From Sorghum bicolor (Eukaryota > Streptophyta > Magnoliopsida > Poales > Poaceae): a DNA stretch of 64,000 nucleotides. Positions 11,453 to 24,314 of this stretch are shown in pieces. Where the stretch lies: positions 12,317,106 through 12,381,105 of the forward strand of contig NC_012877.2 in the NCBI RefSeq assembly GCF_000003195.3. The letters run 5' to 3'. Position numbers and translations under genes: made by a program. The notes beneath the pieces are model-generated. The model was given only the letters and a program-made list of their open reading frames with translations. It was not told the DNA's origin and ran no database searches. Each line of letters opens with the position of its first letter. Position 1 is the first letter of the stretch.

Positions 11453-14400
11453 ATGTGTGTAGGTACCATCGGCATTGGAGGCTTGATTCAATTGATCTTA
11501 TATTTTTCATCACATGATTGAGTCAAGCATTGAAGCTTAGTGCTTATCCTATCCCAATGCCAAGTCAAATAAGTGAAGTCCAAGTACTATAACATACAAG
11601 TGCAAATATTCAAGTTGTGGTGATTTATTGGATTATTTGATGGCTTGCAAATACATGAGTTGAAGCTTGCAAATTAGATGATCATGAGCTAACCAAGGTA
11701 TATCTTTGTCGGTCACATTCATTTTGGTGCGTATGAGTTGATTGAATTGGATAAATATGCAATGTTGCTTGCTATAAGATGATTGAATGGATTAAATGGT
11801 TAGTAATCAAGTTTGGATTGATTTGAGTTGGATAAGTTCATAAGATGATACTTAGTAAGTGGATTGAATGGATATATGTCTTATGAAAGTATTCAATCAA
11901 GTTGATTTCAAGTTTGGTTCAATTTGAACAAGTATAGCTCAATTACTTGAAATCTGCCAAATATTGAAAACCTGAGCTAGCTAAGATCAAGTCTGAGTCT
12001 TAGTGATCAAATCTTATTGGAATGGCTTGAAATTTGGAATGCATGTTGTACAATTATCATAGAAGACGCTGTAGAAATTTCATGAGAATTGGATAAGGGA
12101 TACTTCAGTTTTGGAGTGGATCTTATCAGCTATAGTGCAGCAGTTTTCAGCATGTAGCAGTGGTGGAAGAATTGAAATCTGGTAGCAATCTATAAGTCAA
12201 ATGAAGCTCAAATTTTTACAGCTGCTATATGACTTAGTGAATCACATCTCCACCAAATTTCGTGGTATTTGGATCTGTACATTGTGAGATATGGATATTT
12301 CTTTAAAGGGTACAGAATCTGCCAGAAAAGTGACAATTATTGGATTGATCTAGAGTCACTTCAATTGAAAGGTCCTCAAGTTGGAAACATAATTATAAGT
12401 GTTTGAGGCACCTAAGTTTGGTTTTGAATTGATCTAGAAGCATGACAAGTATGAGTACAAGGTCATTTGATTGTGGAATGTACTTGGTGTACACTTTTAG
12501 TACTCAAATTGAAGATCAAGATCAAACTCAAGATGAAGATGAAGTTTAAGTTCTAGTGACTATTGGAAATCATTTGGTAGAAAGAAAAGGACTTAAACAA
12601 GTAGAAAGAAAAGGACTTAAACTGGAATTCATGGTTACTCATCACTTTAAGTCCGTCACTTGAATCAATCAATCAAAGTAATTCAAGTAAGTATCAAGAA
12701 TGGTTCTTTGGAGAGAGGTCACTTCTCCCTATGTGAGGGGCGTGCCGCCCGAGGAGTGGGTAAACCAAGTGTGGTGCTTGGAAGGCTAACATGGAAGTGG
12801 TGATCTAAAGGACATTTGAGATGCTTAGTTGAAGCAATCAAAAGGATTGATCAAGAAAGCAAGCAACAACCCAAAAGAAAGCTAGTCATACTATTTCAAG
12901 TAATATTCTTAATAGTTCTCTCATGCAAGCAATGATCAAGAAAAGATGAAGCAAGCCAACCACAACAAGACATTGCACTTGATCATAAGTGGTTCTAAAT
13001 TCATATGGGTGAAGATTTGATCTATCAATTGGCATTTATAATTGGTCTTCACCAAGCTTATTAATTGGACTTCACATTGCTATTGGAGAAATGAATTGGA
13101 ATCTATATGACTATCCTCTTCTCCAACATAGAAAAGGTATCATTGTAATGTGCATGATCATTTCATCCTTTACTAGTATGCGGTTAGTGCATATAGTACA
13201 TGCTTAATAGGATCATGCATGACAAATGAAAAGTTTTAAATTCATAACCTACCACTATTGCTTGATTGATTAGTTGATCTAGTGGTATGTATATGAGTTT
13301 GTTCATGAGCTAGTAAACCCAAGTACTTGATCTATTTTGGATTGTTAACAAGTGACAAGTACAACATTGGCAAGATAACCCTTAATGAGAGGTGTGAAGA
13401 AGCTTGTCATTGGTTCAAACCGGACTTGGAAGCTTAGGCAAATCAATTTAGTTCAAGTCAACACTTAAAAGCTCATGATGATTAGAGTACAAGAACAAGA
13501 CACCAATGCAAATGGATATCTAAACTCAAATGTTTCCTCAATTGGTATCCTACAAATGGTACTCATGATGATGATAGCAAATGTTCAAGATAGCAAACAA
13601 GTGGTTCCATACTAGAAGACCTTAATTGATAGAAGAATCCCATATGATTTCGGACAAGATATTCCAAATATCACATATATACGTATGGTATCTATCATAC
13701 AAGAAGGTGGTTCCACAAGTGATCCTCAACTTTAAGTGATCATCAAGCAAAGAGAAGTTCCCTCACCAACAAGATTGACAAGTGAATGACCCATGCTGAC
13801 ATAGGGGGAGTTGCCCCACCAAACGGTATCAAGGTCAAAGATCCTATGTGGTATCTCAAGAGCAATTCAAGTAATGTCATTCCAACACATGGTGATGTCC
13901 ATAAAAAATGCAAGATTCAAGCCTCAACCATCTATCCCAATGCAATCCTTTGTCACAATGAGATTCACATTTTTACAATTGGTATCAAGTGATTTAATTG
14001 GTATCACATACCTTTTATGGAAATTGATGACAAAGGGGGAGAAGTTGGAACAAAGATATGATCATGGGATAAGTTGGACAACAAAAGATATGTTTCAAAG
14101 GGGAAATATCAAAGATGGACATGGACAAGGGAGCAACATTAAAGAGAAGATGATGGATCAAAATTCTTGGACAAAAGAAAAGCACACAAGTAGGGGGAGC
14201 AAGCTCATGAACATTGTTTGTTTGCATTTGATATGTGCATATTCATGTGCTTGCTTGCATTGCATAAGTTTTAAATTCAATATGCATGCTTGTGTGGTGT
14301 ATGCTAGTTATAGAACTTGATTGATGATATGATAACTAGCATGCATAGGTTGGTAGCTAGACTTGTGTTCTTCAAGTAAAGACTAGACCCTTGCTTTTAA

Positions 14401-14691
14401 TGTTGATCTCACGGGGTTTCTAGTGTTTTTTTGTTTAGCTACACATGGTGCTAAGGATGGTGTACATTGAATACTTCAAATGATATCGATTTGGTATTGA
14501 GCTACAAAGGTTTATTCTATACACCTTAGCACTTAGTTGGGTTTTATGATGCTTATCCAAATCTTAACATAAAGCTTAAATGTTGGATAAGTAGCATAAA
14601 ATCCAAATCAAGTTAGCAATTTACACATGTGTAAAGTGCTAGCTTGAAAAAGCTTAATTTCCATATCTTTGTAGAGTTGTCATCAATTACC
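11453..14691 (+). other. non-coding interior of the copia-like element
   Basis: About 3.2 kb between gag and the purine tract is AT-rich, with scattered stops in all plus-strand frames and no pol motifs. A 24-bp tandem duplication containing gtagaaagaaaaggactt lies near 12577-12620. The longest frame (13811-14320) has no recognisable domain. This is where an autonomous relative would carry pol. Confidence 0.6.
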
Positions 14692-14705
14692 AAAAAGGGG
14701 GAGAT
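14692..14705 (+). other. polypurine tract, copia-like element
   Basis: AAAAAGGGGGAGA immediately precedes the 3' LTR at 14706. It is the expected plus-strand priming site. Confidence 0.85.
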
Positions 14706-17088
14706 TGAAAGGTCCTTGTTTGGTTTTGGTAATTGAGTGACAACTTAGGTGGACTAATAGTGTTTATGTGAGATACACAGGAGATTAGTCCACAGGTGAT
14801 GATATGATGGAGGAGCTCATTGCATATGAGACATGACATGGAGTCATGTGACCAAGGTGGAGAAGATCAAGATGAGGCTTGGCTTGATGGACCGGTTGCA
14901 AGAGTGAAGGGCAAGTCGGAGGCTTTGAAGCGAGGGACCGCGTGTGACGGTGAAGCTTGAGCAAGACTTGGCGCCGATGGACCGAGGCAACGGTGAAGAG
15001 CAAGTGAGGTCAAGATCAATGAACCAATACGGTCGCGTGATGATATGAAGTGGATCATATCATTTGGTGATTGGTTGGTGCATGTGTTGCATCAACATTG
15101 GAGGAGATGGAATGGAAAGCGCAAGGCAAAGGTATAACCTAGGGCATTTCCATTTCACCGGTCATAGGTGTGTAGAGAAGTTTATGACCGGATTTAGGAT
15201 AGATGGCCGTACTATCAAGAGGGGCAAACTTGTTTGCATATCGGTCATCTAGTGCCACTTGAGCGATCTAACTTTGCATACGTGTTAGGATCGAGTGGCG
15301 TGGCAAGTTGAGAGGCTAACTCCTTTGGGAAAATTTTTGTGAAAATGCTAACACTCTTGCACATGGTGGTGTACACTTGATGGTGTTGGCACATTTGCAA
15401 AGGAGAAGGTGTTGAAGTTGATTTTGTTCAACTTGGAGAAGAGAGAGAAGTCTTTCGGTGTTCTCCGGACATTAGGATGGCTTTTAGATTGGAATACTGC
15501 TTTGATCCATTTTGATTTGGATTGAGTATTCATATTTATTGGATAGTATTCTAAGTAAGCTTTCCAAAATGTCCAAGATCATCGAATTTGGAGTTCGGAG
15601 CTAGAAGTTAGCAACCTAACAAGTTGAACTGCTGGCACAGGACGCTGAGCGTCCGGTGGCACAGGACGCACTGTTCCAGCGTCCGGTGGCACAGGACGCT
15701 GAGAGTCCGGTGCTGCTGCAAGTTTGCGTTGCTCTCTGCGTGTGAGTCCGGTGAGCACCGGACCGTCCGGTGTGAAGCAGCAGAGCGTCCGGTGATACTG
15801 TTCCAGACGCGCGTGCGTGTGCTAGCCGTTGGCGGCAACGGTCAAGTTCAAACGGCTAGTGACACGTGGCTGTTTTTGGAGCACAGGACGCACTGTTCCA
15901 GCGTCCGGTGGCTCCTGCAGTGAGTCCGGTGCCCCCAGTTTTTGCCCAGTGAAGGGGCAACGGCTAGTTTAGCCCTTGGGGCTATAAATAGAAGTGGTGG
16001 CCGGCCTTGGCCGGTGCTGAGCACCCTTGGGACTTAGTGTCCATGCTTGGGGAGTGCTAGTAAAGCCTCTAACTCACATATACTTCATAGTGATCATCCG
16101 ATTGTGTGAGTGAGCGATTCTAGTGCGTTGCATTGAGAGATTGCATCGAGTGGCACTAGGTGTTCGTGTTGCAAGCCGGTGGTGCTTGTTACTCTTGGAG
16201 GTTGCCACCTCCTAGACAGCTTGGTGGCTTGTGACTCCGTCGAAGCACGCAAGGAGATTGTGCGGTGCTCCGGAGAAGAGATTGTGAGGGGTACGGTGCT
16301 CACCCCGCGGGGATCGCGAAGAGCAACTCTAGTTGAGCGAGACGTGAAGAGCGACAAGTGGTCCGGCCGGGTCAAGTGCTAGAGCTTGTGGTAAGCACTC
16401 CACGTGGGAGAGTGTGACTTGTGGGTCACCACTAGCAAGAAGACCGGCGGCAACCTTGGAGCTTGTCTCAACGGGGACGTAGCTTGGTGGCAACCAAGTG
16501 AACCTCGGGAGAAAATCATCGTGTCAACATTGTTCTTCCCGTTGGTTTGCAAAGTCCCTAACACAAGCTTGTTCTTACATTCATATACTTGTGCTTGTGT
16601 AGTTGCTCTTGTAATTAGTTAGCTTGTGTAGCTTGCTAGTTACCTTCTTGCTTGTGTGGCTAGAAGTAGTTCCCCTTGCGTGACTAATTTGGTTTGTGTA
16701 ACCTTGTTAGTCACATTGCTTAGTTTGTGTAGCTAAGTAAGTTGCGCTCTCTAATTTGGCATTAGTTGCCTTGTTATTGAGCTCGCTAGTGAGCTTAGGA
16801 GCTTTGTGCTTTTGCTTACTAGTTGTGTAGGAGCTCCCCGGTTTGCAAAGTACTAGTTGCATAGGTTTGTGTGACCTTGCTCCTAGAATTGATTAGGTGA
16901 GCTCTTGCTAAGGTAGCACCTTGTTTGCTTGTTTAGGATCTTTTACAAGGTGCTAGAGAACTTAGATAGAGGGGTGTAGTCTTGGCTAGACCGATAGTTT
17001 TAATTCCGCATTTGTTTCGGTTAGCCGGCGCGTTAAGTTTTAGAAAGGACTATTCACCCCCCCTCTAGTCCGCCATCTCGACCCTTCA
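14706..17088 (+). repeat. 3' LTR of the copia-like element
   Basis: 2383 bp, nearly identical to the 5' LTR. The GTCCGGTG array lies at 15651-15931 and TATAAATA at 15983-15990. Differences seen by eye include single substitutions near 15794, 16086, 16163 and 16218. Confidence 0.95.
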
Positions 17089-19355
17089 ACGTGGCACCTG
17101 GCAAGTCGTCCTCGAGCTCCTCAGTGTAGTCGGGGTCGTACTCCTCAGTCGTCGGCTCCTCCGGGTCTGTCAAACGAGACATATGGTCGCAATAAGCGAC
17201 TCCTATAGATATCACAAAAATCCAATAGAAGAATTGAAAGAACCAAATGCACTCATAAATAAGCCTAAGACGTAGAGCTTCTTTTTAGAAAAATTTAGAT
17301 ACTAGTTTTGTATTTTTCAGAATTCATTTGGGGGTTTAAATTATTTAAACACGTTATAGGTTTGGAAAAGAAAAAGAAAAAGGAATCAGGGAGCTGGTTC
17401 TGTGACTTGGGCCTCATTCGGCCCAACTTAGCGGCCGGCGGACGGGCCAGGTCGGCCTGTTGGCGGAGGCTTGCTGCGGCTGATGGCGCTCCTGGGCCGC
17501 GGCTTGGCGTTGGGCTCGGCCCAGCCGACCAGGAAGCGGGGCGCGCGGGTGTTGGTGCACCGCTGGCCGTGGCCCGCGATGGGTGGACGGCCTGGATCTC
17601 TCTCTTTTCCCTTGCTCTCTCTGGTCCACGGTGCGCCGAGTGCATCCGGGGGCTTCTCCCCCTCCCCTCATCTCCCCCTGCTCCTTTTTCCCATGACGCC
17701 GACGGACGGTGGCGCGCTCTGGTGATGCCCCGACGCTTTTCCCCTTCGCTTCCCCACTCCAAGCGGCGCACGGCGAGTTCTAGGACGTGGCGAAGGTGCT
17801 CGATGTGGTTCCGGTCTCTATACTGGCGTGCAACGGCCGAAACGTCGTGCGTGCCAGGGCGTTCGTGCTCGTGGCGCCTGCGGCCGCGAGCGTGCTCGCT
17901 CGGGTGGTGCCGTGCGTGGGCGAACGCGAGGAGTGCAAAGGCGGAGCCTTAGGGGGGGTCTGCTCAGGTGAGTCCATGCCACTGTCCAGGGTGCGTCCGC
18001 GGAGATCGCGCGTTCGCGCTCTGGCTCCAGCTCTTGCGGTGGTTCAGCAAAGGCCGGGCCTTGCTCCCGACCCGGACGTGCATGTGCTGCGTGCGCGCGG
18101 GTGTGCGGTGTGTGAGAGCGAGACGGACGCGGGGAGTGCAAAGGCAGCGCCTTGGGTGCGTTTGCGGCGTGCGGCCATGGCGCAAGCGCTCGGCTTGGTG
18201 GCGCACAGAGACGAAAATCAAAGACATACCGGTGGTGGCGTTGGCTCTGCAGCGATGGGTTGGGGTCGTGCCGAGGCGGGTTCGCAGCGCCGTGGAGCTC
18301 GTCGCGAGGTAGGGGAAGAAGACGGCGGCGAGGTCGCCCCTGCTCCGGCGTCCTGGGCGGCTCTGGCAGCGTGGTCGTCTCTGCCCCTCCCTGCTTCTCC
18401 CTCTTGCTTGCGGCGATCGGTGCGTGGCGGCTGAGCCGCGGGGTGGTGGCGGAGTGGATGGGGCGCTAGGGCTCCGGGAATTGGCTTTTATAGCCATTCC
18501 CGGCCATGGTTGCGGCGGACGGCGGAAGATGACATCGGGACACGTGTAGGGTGTTGGCGTCCGCGAGGCTAGGGCTTGGGGTGCGGGAGTGGTTGCGGGC
18601 GCGTTGGTGATCTCCAATCCGCGCTCGTCCGATCGAAAGTGGGGCAAGGGTGGCGTCACCACGGCGGAGTCACTGGGGAAGAAAAGCAGAGGAAGGAGAG
18701 CGGGGTGGGGAATGACGGATGGGTCCCGTCTGTCAGCCGTGGGGGTGCTGGGCGAGCGCTCGGCGGGCCGCTGGTCACGCGCGCGAGTCCTGGGCCGCGC
18801 TAACGCTTGGGCCGCTGGCTATGCGCGGGCTGGGTCGTGCCGGAGCGGAGCGCAGGCGAGGGTGCGATGCTGGGCCGCGCGGTGCGAAGCTGGGCCGTGG
18901 CGCGGGTGGGGCAGCGAGCTGGGCTGCGAGCTGCTCTCGGGCCAAATCTGTTTTTCATTTTTCCAGCCCTAGCTCATCCTTTTTCTAATTTCTGCTAAGT
19001 CTTCCATCCACCCTTGGTCCCCTAATAGCATATATTAGTTACCAACTTGTACGCATCCTAAAAGGAGGGTTCTCTAGGGTTCTAGGGGCCTCATGAGCAC
19101 AAGCCAAGGATCAGCTTTTGAAGAGAAATCACTAGTTAAATAAAGGTTATTGATTTTATTACTCATCACATAAAATCAATAAAAGCCAAATCATACGTTG
19201 AATTAAATATGCATATGCTCAAAAATTAAATAGGTTCTACTTGTGCATCTACAAGGGATTTTTCTAGTATGAATTCATCAAACAAGGGTTATTTTTAGAA
19301 AAAATTTTCAGGTGGTAATTTTGGTAATTTGCGAAAATTTCTGGGTCGTTACAGT

Positions 19356-19370
19356 CCTTCCCCCTCATTG
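19356..19370 (-). other. polypurine tract of the chromovirus
   Basis: On the minus strand the sequence reads ATGAGGGGGAAGG just before the LTR that starts TGTAACGACCC (minus strand, at 19353). Confidence 0.8.
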
Positions 19371-19387
19371 GAATCTCGTCCCGAGAT

Positions 19388-22300
19388 TTAAGGTGTGACG
19401 TACCTTTCGAAGAGGTAGGGGTAACGTAACTGCAGCTCGGACTCTTTTTCCCAAGTGGCTTCTCTTTCTGTGTGGTTGCTCCACAGCACTTTGCACATGG
19501 GAATGGTGGAACTCCTAGTTTCCTTGGTGGCTCTGTCTAGAATCCGAACTGGATACTCCCGATACTCTAGGGTCTCCTGTAAGTCCAGTGTCTCGATAGG
19601 TACCTCTTCCTCGGGCAATTTTAGACACTTACGCAACTGGGAGACATGGAAGACCGGGTGCACTCCCGACATTTCCTCGGGTAGTTCCAACCTGTAAGCC
19701 AACTTCCCAATTCTCTTGCTGATTCGGTAGGGACCCACGAACCGTGGTGCCAACTTCCCTTTCACGTGGAATCTAAAGGTGCCGCGGAGTGGTGAGACCT
19801 TGAGGTAGACGTGGTCTCCGACATAGAACTCCAAATCTCTCCGTCTGTTGTCAGCGTAACTTTTCTGTCGACTTTGAGCGATCCTCAAGTTTTCTCGCAC
19901 TTGGGCGACTCCTTCTTCAGCCTCTTTAATCTTGTCAGGGCCAAAGAATGCTCTCTCTCCCACCTGTGACCACATCAGCGGGGTTCTACACTTCCTTCCA
20001 TATAGGGCTTCGAAAGGTGACATCTGAATGCTGGCCTGATGACTGTTGTTGTAGGAGAACTCTGCATGAGATAAACTCTTCTCCCAATCTGACCCGTACT
20101 TCAGTACACAAGCTCTGAGCATGTCCTCAAGAACCTGATTCACTCTCTCAGTCTGCCCATCAGTCTGCGGGTGATATGCGGTACTGTAGTCTAGACGGGT
20201 GCCAATGGCCTTGTGCAGACTCTGCCAGAATCTGGATACCCATTGTGGCCCTCGGTCTGATATGATGCTGGTAGGTGCGCCATGGAGTCTAAGAATGTGG
20301 TCCACATATAGATCTGCCAGTTGCTCGGTACAATAGACTGTCTTGACTGGTATGAAATGTGCTACCTTGGTCAGTCGGTCGACTATCACCCAGATTGAGT
20401 CGTGGCCTTTCGGGGATCGAGGCAAACCCACGATAAAGTCCATGGAGATGCCTTCCCATTTCCACTCTGGTACATCTAGCGGTTTTAACAACCCAGCTGG
20501 TCTCTGGTGCTCTGCCTTGACCCTATTGCAAGTGTCACACCGAGCCACATGCTCGGCGATGTCTTTCTTCATGTTCTTCCACCAGAAGATCTTCCTCAAG
20601 TCAGCGTACATCTTAGTGCTGCCAGGGTGTATGTTGTACTTGGAGTCGTGTGCCTCGGTCAAGATTTCCTCCCGCAAGACTTTATCATGAGGTACGCAGA
20701 TTCTATTTTTGCACCAGAAGGTCCCTTGTTCGTCCTCGTGAAACCAAGGGGACGTACCCCTTTCCATGATCCTACGGAGTTTTTGGATCACGAGGCAACT
20801 CTTTTGGGCCTCCCGAATCCGTTCCTCTAGATCATAGCGTATTCGCAAATCGCTGAGCAAGCCCTTTGGTATGATTTCCAGCTGTAGATCTCCCATTTCC
20901 TGACACAATTCCAGCGGTACGGTCTCCATGGACAAACTGTGGCAATAGCTCTTGCGGCTTAAGGCGTCAGCAACTACATTTGCCTTTCCCGGGTGGTAGT
21001 GGATCTCTAGGTTGTAGTCCTTTATGAGTTCTAACCACCTACGTTGTCTCATGTTCAGATCTTCTTGAGTGAAAAAGTACTTCAAGCTCTTGTGATCAGT
21101 GTATATATCACACTTGTTGCCGATCAAGTAGTGTCTCCAGATTTTCAAGGCATGCACTACAGCTGCCAGCTCAAGGTCATGGGTGGGGTAGCGCTGCTCA
21201 TGGTCTTTCAGCTGTCGCGACGCATATGCTATGACTTTCCCACTCTGCATCAGAACACATCCGAGTCCCTGTTTCGAAGCATCACAGTAGACTACGAAGT
21301 CCTTCTGAATGTCAGGCAAGGCTAGCACAGGGGTGGTGGTAAGCTTCTGTTTCAAGGTCTGGAAGCTCTGTTCACACTCAGGTGTCCACTCAAACTCATT
21401 GGTCTTCTTGAGAAGGTTAGTCATTGGCTTGGCGACCTTAGAGAAATTCTCAATGAATCGGCGATAGTACCCGGCCAAACCCAGAAAACTGCGGATATCG
21501 GTCGCATTACGGGGTTGCTCCCATTCCTTCACGGCTTCTATTTTGGCTGGGTCAACTGCAACTCCCTCAGCTGTGAGAACATGCCCAAGGAAGGCGACTT
21601 CTTCAAGCCAGAACTCGCACTTACTGAACTTGGCATAGAGTTGGTTCTGCCTCAACTTTTCCAGAACTACTCTCAAGTGCTGCTCGTGTTCTTCGGCAGA
21701 GGCTGAATAGACAAGAATATCATCAATGAACACCACAACGAACTTGTCTAGTTCTTCCATGAACACCTTGTTCATCATATTCATGAAGTAAGCTGGGGCA
21801 TTCGTGAGTCCGAAGGACACGACAGTGAACTCATATTGCCCATACCTTGTGACAAAGGCTGTCTTAGGTATATCCTCCGGTCTGATCTTCATCTGATGGT
21901 ACCCGGATCGGAGATCGATTTTTGAGAAGAATTTGGCATCCTTCAACGGATCTAATAGGTCATCGATCCTTGGGAGAGGGTACTTGTTCTTGACAGTCAC
22001 GACATTTAAGTTCCGGTAGTCAATACACATCCTCATGGAGCCATCCTTCTTCTTTACGAACAAGACAGGGGAACCCCATGGTGAAGCACTGGGTCTAATG
22101 TACCCCTTATTTGCCAACTCCTTGAGTTGCTTCTTGAGCTCTTCCAGCTCATCGACTGACATGCGGTAGGGCCTCTTAGCAATGGGACCCGTACCCGACA
22201 AAAGGTCAATCACGAACTCCACATCTCTGTCAGGTGGCATACCCGGTAACTCCTCTGGAAACACGTCAGGATACTCACTTACTACAGGCACCTCCTCAAC

Positions 22301-23065
22301 TGACTTGGATTCTAAGGCGCATATCATGGGCGCCTTCTTCTCATGGTTAGGCTCACATCGAAGCACATGACCACTCGGGTGCGTTATCTCCACATACCTC
22401 GGTGAGCAAGATATCACTCTCTTGTGTTGGGTCAGCCAATCCATTCCTAAGATGACATCCAGTCCATCTGACGGAAGTAAGGTGAGATCGGCTAGAAAAG
22501 GGTAACCCTCGATGGTGATACTCACTCCCTGACATTTCTGGGTGCATCTGAGGTTGCCTAAAGGAGATATGGTGTCTATAGGTACCTTCCGTGGTGTCAC
22601 GGGTAGGTTGTGCTCTCGTGCAAATCTAGAGGATACATATGAGCAAGTTGCACCAGAGTCAAATAGAACTGATGCCATAACTCCCTGTACCAAAAACATA
22701 CCGTACACCGCGTCGGGGGCGTCCTGCGCGTCCTGCGCTGTCAGGTGTGTGAGACGGCCGCGGGTGGCTCCCACAGCTGGCTTGCGAAGTGTGCCCTGAG
22801 CAGGTGCCTGCCTGGTTGCAGCCGGGGCAGGTGGTGGTGCAGTCTTCGCCGGGCAGTGGGCAGCCTTGTGGCCTGGCTGACCACAGTTGAAGCAAGCGAA
22901 AGGCACACTGCCAGTGGAGGTGGGTGCAGTGGCCTTCCACGTGCTGGTACTCTGCACGGGGCGGCTCTGAGTGGGGCGGTGGTAGTTGGCGGTGTGGGTA
23001 CCACCTCCTCGACTCGGAGCCGGTGCAGCGCCCTGAGCAGAGCGGGGACGCGACGGAGGGGGCAC
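19388..23065 (-). CDS. chromovirus Pol: knuckle, protease, RT, RNase H, integrase, chromodomain
   Basis: A continuous 1225-codon frame. In order: CCHC knuckle (residues 58-71), aspartic protease (DSGA at 136-139), reverse transcriptase ([10 protein letters not shown] near 362, catalytic FIDD at 446-449), RNase H (YCDAS near 593, YTDHKS near 655), integrase zinc finger (H806 and H813, C843 and C846), DDE core (D876, D937, E973) and a C-terminal chromodomain (about 1165-1215, [11 protein letters not shown] then WEKESEL). No internal stop or frameshift was found and the key catalytic residues are present, so the enzyme part may be functional. The chromodomain is known to steer integration to heterochromatin. 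It is in frame with the upstream gag and separated from it by one TAG codon. The first Met here is only the first after that stop. Confidence 0.95.
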   Translation of the reverse strand: MPPPSRPRSAQGAAPAPSRGGGTHTANYHRPTQSRPVQSTSTWKATAPTSTGSVPFACFNCGQPGHKAAHCPAKTAPPPAPAATRQAPAQGTLRKPAVGATRGRLTHLTAQDAQDAPDAVYGMFLVQGVMASVLFDSGATCSYVSSRFAREHNLPVTPRKVPIDTISPLGNLRCTQKCQGVSITIEGYPFLADLTLLPSDGLDVILGMDWLTQHKRVISCSPRYVEITHPSGHVLRCEPNHEKKAPMICALESKSVEEVPVVSEYPDVFPEELPGMPPDRDVEFVIDLLSGTGPIAKRPYRMSVDELEELKKQLKELANKGYIRPSASPWGSPVLFVKKKDGSMRMCIDYRNLNVVTVKNKYPLPRIDDLLDPLKDAKFFSKIDLRSGYHQMKIRPEDIPKTAFVTRYGQYEFTVVSFGLTNAPAYFMNMMNKVFMEELDKFVVVFIDDILVYSASAEEHEQHLRVVLEKLRQNQLYAKFSKCEFWLEEVAFLGHVLTAEGVAVDPAKIEAVKEWEQPRNATDIRSFLGLAGYYRRFIENFSKVAKPMTNLLKKTNEFEWTPECEQSFQTLKQKLTTTPVLALPDIQKDFVVYCDASKQGLGCVLMQSGKVIAYASRQLKDHEQRYPTHDLELAAVVHALKIWRHYLIGNKCDIYTDHKSLKYFFTQEDLNMRQRRWLELIKDYNLEIHYHPGKANVVADALSRKSYCHSLSMETVPLELCQEMGDLQLEIIPKGLLSDLRIRYDLEERIREAQKSCLVIQKLRRIMERGTSPWFHEDEQGTFWCKNRICVPHDKVLREEILTEAHDSKYNIHPGSTKMYADLRKIFWWKNMKKDIAEHVARCDTCNRVKAEHQRPAGLLKPLDVPEWKWEGISMDFIVGLPRSPKGHDSIWVIVDRLTKVAHFIPVKTVYCTEQLADLYVDHILRLHGAPTSIISDRGPQWVSRFWQSLHKAIGTRLDYSTAYHPQTDGQTERVNQVLEDMLRACVLKYGSDWEKSLSHAEFSYNNSHQASIQMSPFEALYGRKCRTPLMWSQVGERAFFGPDKIKEAEEGVAQVRENLRIAQSRQKSYADNRRRDLEFYVGDHVYLKVSPLRGTFRFHVKGKLAPRFVGPYRISKRIGKLAYRLELPEEMSGVHPVFHVSQLRKCLKLPEEEVPIETLDLQETLEYREYPVRILDRATKETRSSTIPMCKVLWSNHTEREATWEKESELQLRYPYLFERYVTP

Positions 23066-23080
23066 GTGAGCACATGGCCT

Positions 23081-23995
23081 CTAGGGTGCCGGGCCACGAG
23101 AAGAACTCTCGGACCGGCGCTTCTTCTCCTTGTACTGAGCATCGGCCTCCAGGCGGTCCCTCTCCATCTCCAGGGCCTTGTTGATCATCTCCCGGAGGGT
23201 GTAGCAGGTGTGTCCCGAGAGGGCCACCTTGAGGCGCGTACTCAGACCCTTCTTGAAGAAGTACATCTTCTTCTTCTTAGTGTTGGACTCATCTGGGGCA
23301 TACCTCATGGTGCGGGTGAAGCGAGTGGCATACTCCTGCACCTTCTGAGTGCCATGGGAGATGTTGCGGAACTCCTCCACCTTGGCGTCCATGACACCCT
23401 CAGGTACATGCTGCTCACGGAACGCCTCAGTGAACTCAGCCCAGGTTATGCTCCCGGGTCTTTCATGGGTGTCACTGTAGCTGTCCCACCACGCGCGTGC
23501 AGCGCCAGTGAGCTGGTGAGCGGCGACTCCCACACACTCCTCATCAGTGCAGGTGGTGAGGTCCAGCTTCTTCTCGATCTCACGCAGCCAGTCCTCGGCG
23601 GCGATGGGATCATCGTCAGCACAGTCAAACGTAGGAGGCCTCAGCTTGAGGAAGCCTTCTAGCTTCCTTTGGAAGTCATTGGGTGGACCTCCTCCAGGAC
23701 GACGCAGTATGCCATCCGCCAGTGCCTCGAGAAGGCGAGTCTGGCGATCCATCACCTCAGACAGAGACGGTGGCGGTGGTGGTGGTGCATCATTGTCCCC
23801 GAGCTGAGGGGACCTAGCTCTCCTGTTGGGCTCCTCTAGGGCAGGCTCTCCTGGGGCGGGCTGCTCCTCCACCTCCCGCTCGAGTCTGGGGGCAGGAGAG
23901 GCAGCTCCTCGACCACGCCCACACCCACGGCCGCGGTACTCCACCTCAGGTGAAGGGGAACGAACGTTGAGGCGTTCAGAACGGCGGCACGCCAT
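23081..23995 (-). CDS. chromovirus Gag (capsid)
   Basis: A 304-codon frame. The N-terminus is Arg/Gly/Pro-rich. It is followed by a retrotransposon Gag domain with LRPPTFDC, DWLREIEKKLDL, LTGAARAWWDSY and WAEFTEAFREQHVP. A basic C-terminal part (EMERDRLEADAQYKEKKRR) leads to a TAG at 23081-23083. The same frame stays open into the zinc knuckle and pol, so one ancestral Gag-Pol frame is likely. The nucleocapsid knuckle lies beyond the stop, so the Gag made alone would lack it. Confidence 0.9.
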   Translation of the reverse strand: MACRRSERLNVRSPSPEVEYRGRGCGRGRGAASPAPRLEREVEEQPAPGEPALEEPNRRARSPQLGDNDAPPPPPPSLSEVMDRQTRLLEALADGILRRPGGGPPNDFQRKLEGFLKLRPPTFDCADDDPIAAEDWLREIEKKLDLTTCTDEECVGVAAHQLTGAARAWWDSYSDTHERPGSITWAEFTEAFREQHVPEGVMDAKVEEFRNISHGTQKVQEYATRFTRTMRYAPDESNTKKKKMYFFKKGLSTRLKVALSGHTCYTLREMINKALEMERDRLEADAQYKEKKRRSESSSRGPAP

Positions 23996-24314
23996 CTCTC
24001 TGCATGGATTAGGTTATGATTTAATGTGTTAAAACAGTGTTTAGATAATTAGGCAATTTAATTCATAAAACATTCTATCCAACACTCATACAAAGAAGCA
24101 ATTAACATCGATAAAATCCATTAAGACCCAAACATTCATTACATGAGTTCATTACATAGCGATGCCTTGGGCAAATACACCAGAGGGCTCGCGGGAATCG
24201 CTCTACACACAGGTAGGCTCCAAAAGGACAGGACATACCGCTCTACTACTGATAGTGAGTTACATGTCGCATTATTCGCCACGCAGGGCACATCATCAGG
24301 ACGACTACTCTACT

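Larger units (their letters stand above)
7140..17088 (+). mobile_element. Ty1/copia-like gag-only (TR-GAG type) LTR retrotransposon
   Basis: Ends are TGAAAGG...CTTCA with TSD ACGTG (7135-7139, 17089-17093). The two LTRs (2381 and 2383 bp) differ by about 4 substitutions and 2 single-base indels, so insertion was very recent (on the order of 0.1 Myr or less; inference). It has a near-canonical initiator-Met PBS and a purine tract. The 5.2-kb interior encodes only Gag; no protease, integrase, RT or RNase H motif is visible in any frame. Such gag-only elements are a known non-autonomous class that relies on enzymes from a relative. Assignment to copia rests on the UBN2-like Gag (motif around FYSSMKD and SAHEIWSYL). 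Confidence 0.92.
5515..19353 (-). repeat. 3' LTR of the chromovirus, interrupted by the copia-like element
   Basis: Sequence 5515-7139 plus 17094-19353 matches the uninterrupted LTR at 25755-29650. The break carries the nested element and its ACGTG duplication. It is 3' because the element reads on the minus strand. Relative to the other LTR it lacks 31 bp near 17905 and has 20 extra bp near 18870. Confidence 0.92.
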
